Below, one piece after another: positions 4,675 through 7,281 of a stretch of 7,281 nucleotides of DNA (position 1 is the first letter of the stretch; each line of letters begins with the position of its first letter). The translations under genes and the position numbers were made by a program. The stretch lies in assembly GCA_947486475.1 (NCBI GenBank), contig CANKTR010000047.1, forward strand, positions 1 through 7,281, written 5' to 3'. Under the pieces are notes generated by a model. That model ran no database searches, was not told where the DNA came from, and saw only the letters and a program-made list of their open reading frames with translations. This DNA is from Microbacteriaceae bacterium. Its GTDB lineage: Bacteria > Actinomycetota > Actinomycetes > Actinomycetales > Microbacteriaceae.

Positions 4675-6084
4675 CTATGCGCGAGGAATGGTGACGACGA
4701 ATTGGGTGTTCCCCGGTTCGCTTTCCACAACAATCGTCCCTTTCAGCGCCCGAACAATCCCCTGGACAATCGCAAGGCCCAATCCGGTCGAGCCCGTCGC
4801 ACGGGTACGTGAGGTGTCCGCGCGAACGAAACGTTCGAACAGGGACTCCCGAATCTCGGCGGGAATTCCGGGTCCGTTGTCGGCAACGGTAATCATCACG
4901 CTGTCGTCTGTTGTCGCGACCGTCGTTGTGACGACAGTCCCCGCCGGGGTGTGGGTCCGGGCGTTCGCGAGAAGGTTCACGAGGACCTGGTAAAAACGGT
5001 TGCGGTCCGCCATGATCGTGGCGCCGCGCGCCGTTTTCACGATCCATTCGTGTTCGGGCGACGCCACTCGGGCATCGTTGACAGCGTCCTTGGCGAGCTT
5101 GGCGACATCGATACGGGTGACGTCGAAATCCAATCCCTCGTCGAGTCTTGCCAGCAAAAGAAGATCTTCCACGAGGGCCGTCATCCGAATTGACTCGGAT
5201 TCGATGCGATCGAGCGAATGGCGAAGGTCGGGACTCATGTCCATGTTCTGTCGCCGCGTGAGTTCGGAATAACCGCGAATGGCCGTGAGCGGGGTCCGGA
5301 GTTCGTGGCTCGCATCGGCCACAAACTGTCGAACCTTTGCCTCGCTCTCTCGGCGGGCGGTCAGCGCCTCGTCAACATTGTCGAGCATGTGATTGAACGC
5401 CTGGCCCAACTGGCCGACCTCGGTGTTTGGCTGATCGATGGTCACGCGTTCGGAAAGGGTGTCATCACCCACAGCGAGATTGAGCCCCGAGACGCGTTGC
5501 GCAGTTTCCCGCACCCGCTCGAGTGGCCGAAGGGCGATGTCCACGCTCTTGCGCCCAGCGAGGACCACAATCACCACGGTTCCAAAAACGAGGAACCCCA
5601 GAAACGTTCCGATTCGCCCGATGACGCTGTTGATCGCACGAGTGGACAAACCCATCACGATGGTGGACCCCTGTGAGGTCCCGACGGACGCCATGCGGTA
5701 CGAGCCGGCATCCCTGACTCGTACATCGCGAATCCCTGTGCCCCAGCCGGATGTGGGAATGTCATCCAATTGCGATGAGGTAAACGCTTGGGGCGCTGCG
5801 CGATCATCGAGATAAATCGCGGAAACCTGACCGTCCGCACCAATTGCCGCCAGCACTGTCCCCACTGCTGTTCCCGGACCGGTGAGGCGCTCGTCGAAAC
5901 CCCCTCGACCCTGACCAGGAGAGTTGAAACGCTGCGCTGCCGACACCAATTCTTCGTCGAGCTGCCCGATCAGATAGGCCCGGATTCCCACCATCGTTGC
6001 ACCGCCGATGAGAATACCCGCGACAGCCGTCAAGGCCGCGCTGGAGACGATGAGGCGTTTACGTAACGGCCAGCGCTCAAACAC
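4675..6084 (-). CDS. Membrane sensor histidine kinase (HAMP, TrcS-like)
   Basis: The 469-residue kinase is complete. A basic N-terminus (RWPLRKR) precedes TM1 (about 11-33). An extracytoplasmic sensor region covers about 34-153, and TM2 covers about 156-177. HAMP (178-232) contains the PLERVRE element. The dimerisation domain has the H-box FVADASHELRTPLTAIRGYSEL, with phospho-acceptor His260. The ATPase domain shows the N-box NLLANARTHT (370-379), G1 DNGPGI (402-407), F-box FERF (416-419) and G2 GSTGLGLAIV (431-440). All catalytic boxes are intact, so it should autophosphorylate and pass phosphate to the adjacent regulator. The layout and the LIGQLDEELVSAAQRF segment resemble TrcS/TcrY-type actinobacterial kinases; the signal sensed is unknown. 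It starts at a GTG 3 nt after the regulator's stop, with GGAG (plus 6091-6094) inside the regulator's last codons, implying translational coupling. Confidence 0.96.
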   Translation of the reverse strand: MFERWPLRKRLIVSSAALTAVAGILIGGATMVGIRAYLIGQLDEELVSAAQRFNSPGQGRGGFDERLTGPGTAVGTVLAAIGADGQVSAIYLDDRAAPQAFTSSQLDDIPTSGWGTGIRDVRVRDAGSYRMASVGTSQGSTIVMGLSTRAINSVIGRIGTFLGFLVFGTVVIVVLAGRKSVDIALRPLERVRETAQRVSGLNLAVGDDTLSERVTIDQPNTEVGQLGQAFNHMLDNVDEALTARRESEAKVRQFVADASHELRTPLTAIRGYSELTRRQNMDMSPDLRHSLDRIESESIRMTALVEDLLLLARLDEGLDFDVTRIDVAKLAKDAVNDARVASPEHEWIVKTARGATIMADRNRFYQVLVNLLANARTHTPAGTVVTTTVATTDDSVMITVADNGPGIPAEIRESLFERFVRADTSRTRATGSTGLGLAIVQGIVRALKGTIVVESEPGNTQFVVTIPRA

Positions 6085-6087
6085 CGA

Positions 6088-6816
6088 TTACTCCGCAGGT
6101 CGCAGGACGTAACCGACACCGCGAACGGTGTGAATCATCGAAGGACCGAGGGTGTCGATTTTCTTTCGCAGGTACGAGATGTAGATCTCGACAATGGACG
6201 AGCGCCCTCCGAAGTCATACGACCAAACGCGGTCGAGTATCTGCGATTTTGACAACACCCGCTTGGGGTTGCGCATGAGGTATCGCAGAAGTTCGAACTC
6301 GGTTGCGGTCAGGTCAACCCGCGTGGCCCCGCGAAAGACCTCGTAGGTCTCTTCGTTGAGAACCAAATCACCGACGGAAATCTCGGGGTCTTCTCGCACT
6401 TCGGTCGCCATGAGCGATCGGCGAACGATTCCGCGAATTCGCGCGACAAGTTCCTCCACCGAAAAGGGCTTGGTGACGTAATCGTCTCCGCCAGCGGTGA
6501 GACCGACGACGCGGTCGACAACGGAGTCTTTCGCCGTGAGGAACAACACGGGGACATCGGCATTATCCGCGCGGATGCGTCGCATCACCTCCAGCCCGTC
6601 GAAGTCGGGCAACATGATGTCCAAGACGATGATGTCCGGTTGGAACTCTTTCGCCTGCGAGACGGCCGACTGACCGCTCGCGGCAGTTCGAACGTCGAAT
6701 TTCTCGTAGCGCAGTGCCATCGACACCAGTTCCGAGATTGACTGTTCGTCGTCCACCACGAGTGCGCGGACGGGGTTCCCGTCCGGTTTCACCAGAGCAA
6801 CGGTGTCTTTGTTCAC
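6088..6816 (-). CDS. OmpR/PhoB-family response regulator (TrcR-like)
   Basis: This 242-residue DNA-binding regulator is the partner of the neighbouring kinase. The receiver domain (about 17-134) has the acidic pocket Asp22-Asp23, phospho-acceptor Asp66 in VLDIMLPDFDG, the switch Thr94 and Lys116 (TKPFS). The C-terminal winged helix (about 145-240) shows DLTATEFELLRYLMRNPKRVLSK, the recognition-helix region SSIVEIYISYLRKKID, and the terminal wing TVRGVGYVLRP. All functional residues are present. The segment FLTAKDSVVDRVVGLTAGGDDYVTKPF is typical of the TrcR/TcrX group. The start used is a GTG at 6814-6816, which gives a 16-residue N-terminal extension before the receiver; no strong ribosome site precedes it. 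An internal GTG at residue 9 is an alternative. It lies downstream of rplA and upstream of the kinase in the same direction. Confidence 0.96.
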   Translation of the reverse strand: MNKDTVALVKPDGNPVRALVVDDEQSISELVSMALRYEKFDVRTAASGQSAVSQAKEFQPDIIVLDIMLPDFDGLEVMRRIRADNADVPVLFLTAKDSVVDRVVGLTAGGDDYVTKPFSVEELVARIRGIVRRSLMATEVREDPEISVGDLVLNEETYEVFRGATRVDLTATEFELLRYLMRNPKRVLSKSQILDRVWSYDFGGRSSIVEIYISYLRKKIDTLGPSMIHTVRGVGYVLRPAE

Positions 6817-6856
6817 AGTTCCAGTCTGATGGTTTTTCTATGAATTCACTAAACGG

Positions 6857-6886
6857 AACCTATGGTGCACGTGAGAGCGGACACAA
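6857..6886 (-). promoter_or_regulatory. Candidate promoter of the two-component operon
   Basis: On the - strand, TTGTGT (plus 6881-6886) and TAGGTT (plus 6857-6862) are spaced by 18 bp, the same -35/-10 style and spacing as the candidate rplJ promoter. Transcription would start near 6850, giving a leader of about 33 nt. The -35 overlaps the distal edge of the rplA terminator hairpin. The rest of the 108-bp rplA-regulator gap shows nothing else clear. Confidence 0.4.
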
Positions 6887-6913
6887 ACGCCCCGGCCGAA
6901 GCCGAGGCGTTTG
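6884..6913 (-). terminator. Terminator hairpin after rplA
   Basis: On the - strand, CAAACGCC-U-CGGC and GCCG-G-GGCGTTTG form a 13-bp stem (the internal U-G is a wobble) with a UUCG tetraloop closed by C-G. It begins about 11 nt after the rplA stop. The T tract is poor (TTTG then TGTCC), so termination may be incomplete and some transcripts may continue into the regulator gene. On the + strand the wobble is a C-A mismatch, supporting a leftward role. Confidence 0.75.
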
Positions 6914-6924
6914 CGAATTCCGAC

Positions 6925-7281
6925 CTAGAGCGCGCTGATGTCGAGCGGGATTCCGGGACCGAAGGTCGTCGAAATCGTCGCTTTTTGGATATAGCGACCC
7001 TTGGCCGACGATGGCTTCAGGCGTTGTACTTCGTCCACCGCGGCGCGGAAGTTATCCCCGAGTTGGTCGGCCGAGAAGGACGCCTTGCCCACGATGAAGT
7101 GAACGTTCGAGTGCTTGTCGACGCGGAACTCGATTTTTCCGCCCTTGATCTCGGTGACAGCTTTTGCCGGGTCCGGTGTGACCGTCCCGGTCTTGGGGTT
7201 CGGCATGAGGTTTCGCGGTCCGAGGACCTTTCCGAGACGACCGACCTGACCCATGAGCTCGGGGGTCGACACAGCAGCGTC
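6925..7281 (-). CDS. rplA: 50S ribosomal protein L1, C-terminal half (5' truncated by window edge)
   Basis: The frame is open from the window edge to a TAG at 6925-6927 and encodes 118 residues, about half of a normal L1 (roughly 230 residues). L1 forms the mobile L1 stalk near the ribosomal E site and in many bacteria represses its own operon. The family hallmark [25 protein letters not shown] is present, followed by the C-terminal [49 protein letters not shown] and the end LDISAL. The GTG at 7270-7272 is an internal valine codon, not the start, because the family sequence ([11 protein letters not shown]) continues through it. rplK would be expected next, outside the window. Confidence 0.97.
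   Translation of the reverse strand, partial: DAAVSTPELMGQVGRLGKVLGPRNLMPNPKTGTVTPDPAKAVTEIKGGKIEFRVDKHSNVHFIVGKASFSADQLGDNFRAAVDEVQRLKPSSAKGRYIQKATISTTFGPGIPLDISAL

Noticed and set aside
4215..4694. 159-codon + strand frame opposite the rplJ leader
   Set aside because: It is antisense to rplJ and its structured leader and has no recognisable domain or ribosome site.
5218..5676. 152-codon + strand frame opposite the kinase gene
   Set aside because: It is antisense to the conserved H-box and HAMP region and is a shadow frame.

Overview
The window looks like a conserved stretch of an actinobacterial chromosome, probably a Micrococcales/Microbacteriaceae-like organism. This placement is inferred from four things: moderately GC-rich coding DNA (judged by eye, not counted), actinobacterial-looking ribosomal proteins L10, L7/L12 and L1, a TrcR/TrcS-like two-component system, and a surface protein with an LAXTG-type sorting signal. 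No mobile element, CRISPR array or origin is visible.

Layout, left to right. (1) Positions 1-77 hold the 3' end of a + strand membrane protein. (2) A tRNA-Ser(GGA) gene with encoded CCA lies on the - strand (196-283), with a likely terminator at 144-175. (3) Positions 397-1200 encode a secreted, wall-anchored protein on the + strand: signal peptide, an unrecognised Cys-rich region, an MBG-like Ig fold, then LAATG, a hydrophobic span and an Arg-rich tail. (4) A two-gene + strand operon (1253-3445) encodes a saccharopine/carboxynorspermidine dehydrogenase-like enzyme and, with no spacer, a tandem-GNAT acetyltransferase. (5) Convergent to it on the - strand, in transcription order from the right edge, are rplA (partial), an OmpR-family response regulator, its sensor histidine kinase, rplJ and rplL, ended by a strong terminator at 3462-3494.

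How the parts work together. rplJ and rplL encode the ribosomal stalk base and stalk. Their leader (about 4500-4628) carries an L10-binding-like motif and then a strong intrinsic terminator hairpin, which suggests both autogenous and premature-termination control. The two-component pair is translationally coupled and sits between rplA and rplJ. It has a weak terminator and a candidate promoter upstream, and no convincing terminator before the rplJ leader, so its transcription may be partly tied to ribosome synthesis. The dehydrogenase and acetyltransferase probably act in one amino-acid or polyamine pathway, but the substrate cannot be read from sequence.

Most of this is core genome. The points most worth a second look are the two-component system inside the ribosomal cluster, the dehydrogenase-GNAT pair, the MBG-LAATG surface protein, and several RNA structures around rplJL. 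I see no clear evidence of a wholly new system.
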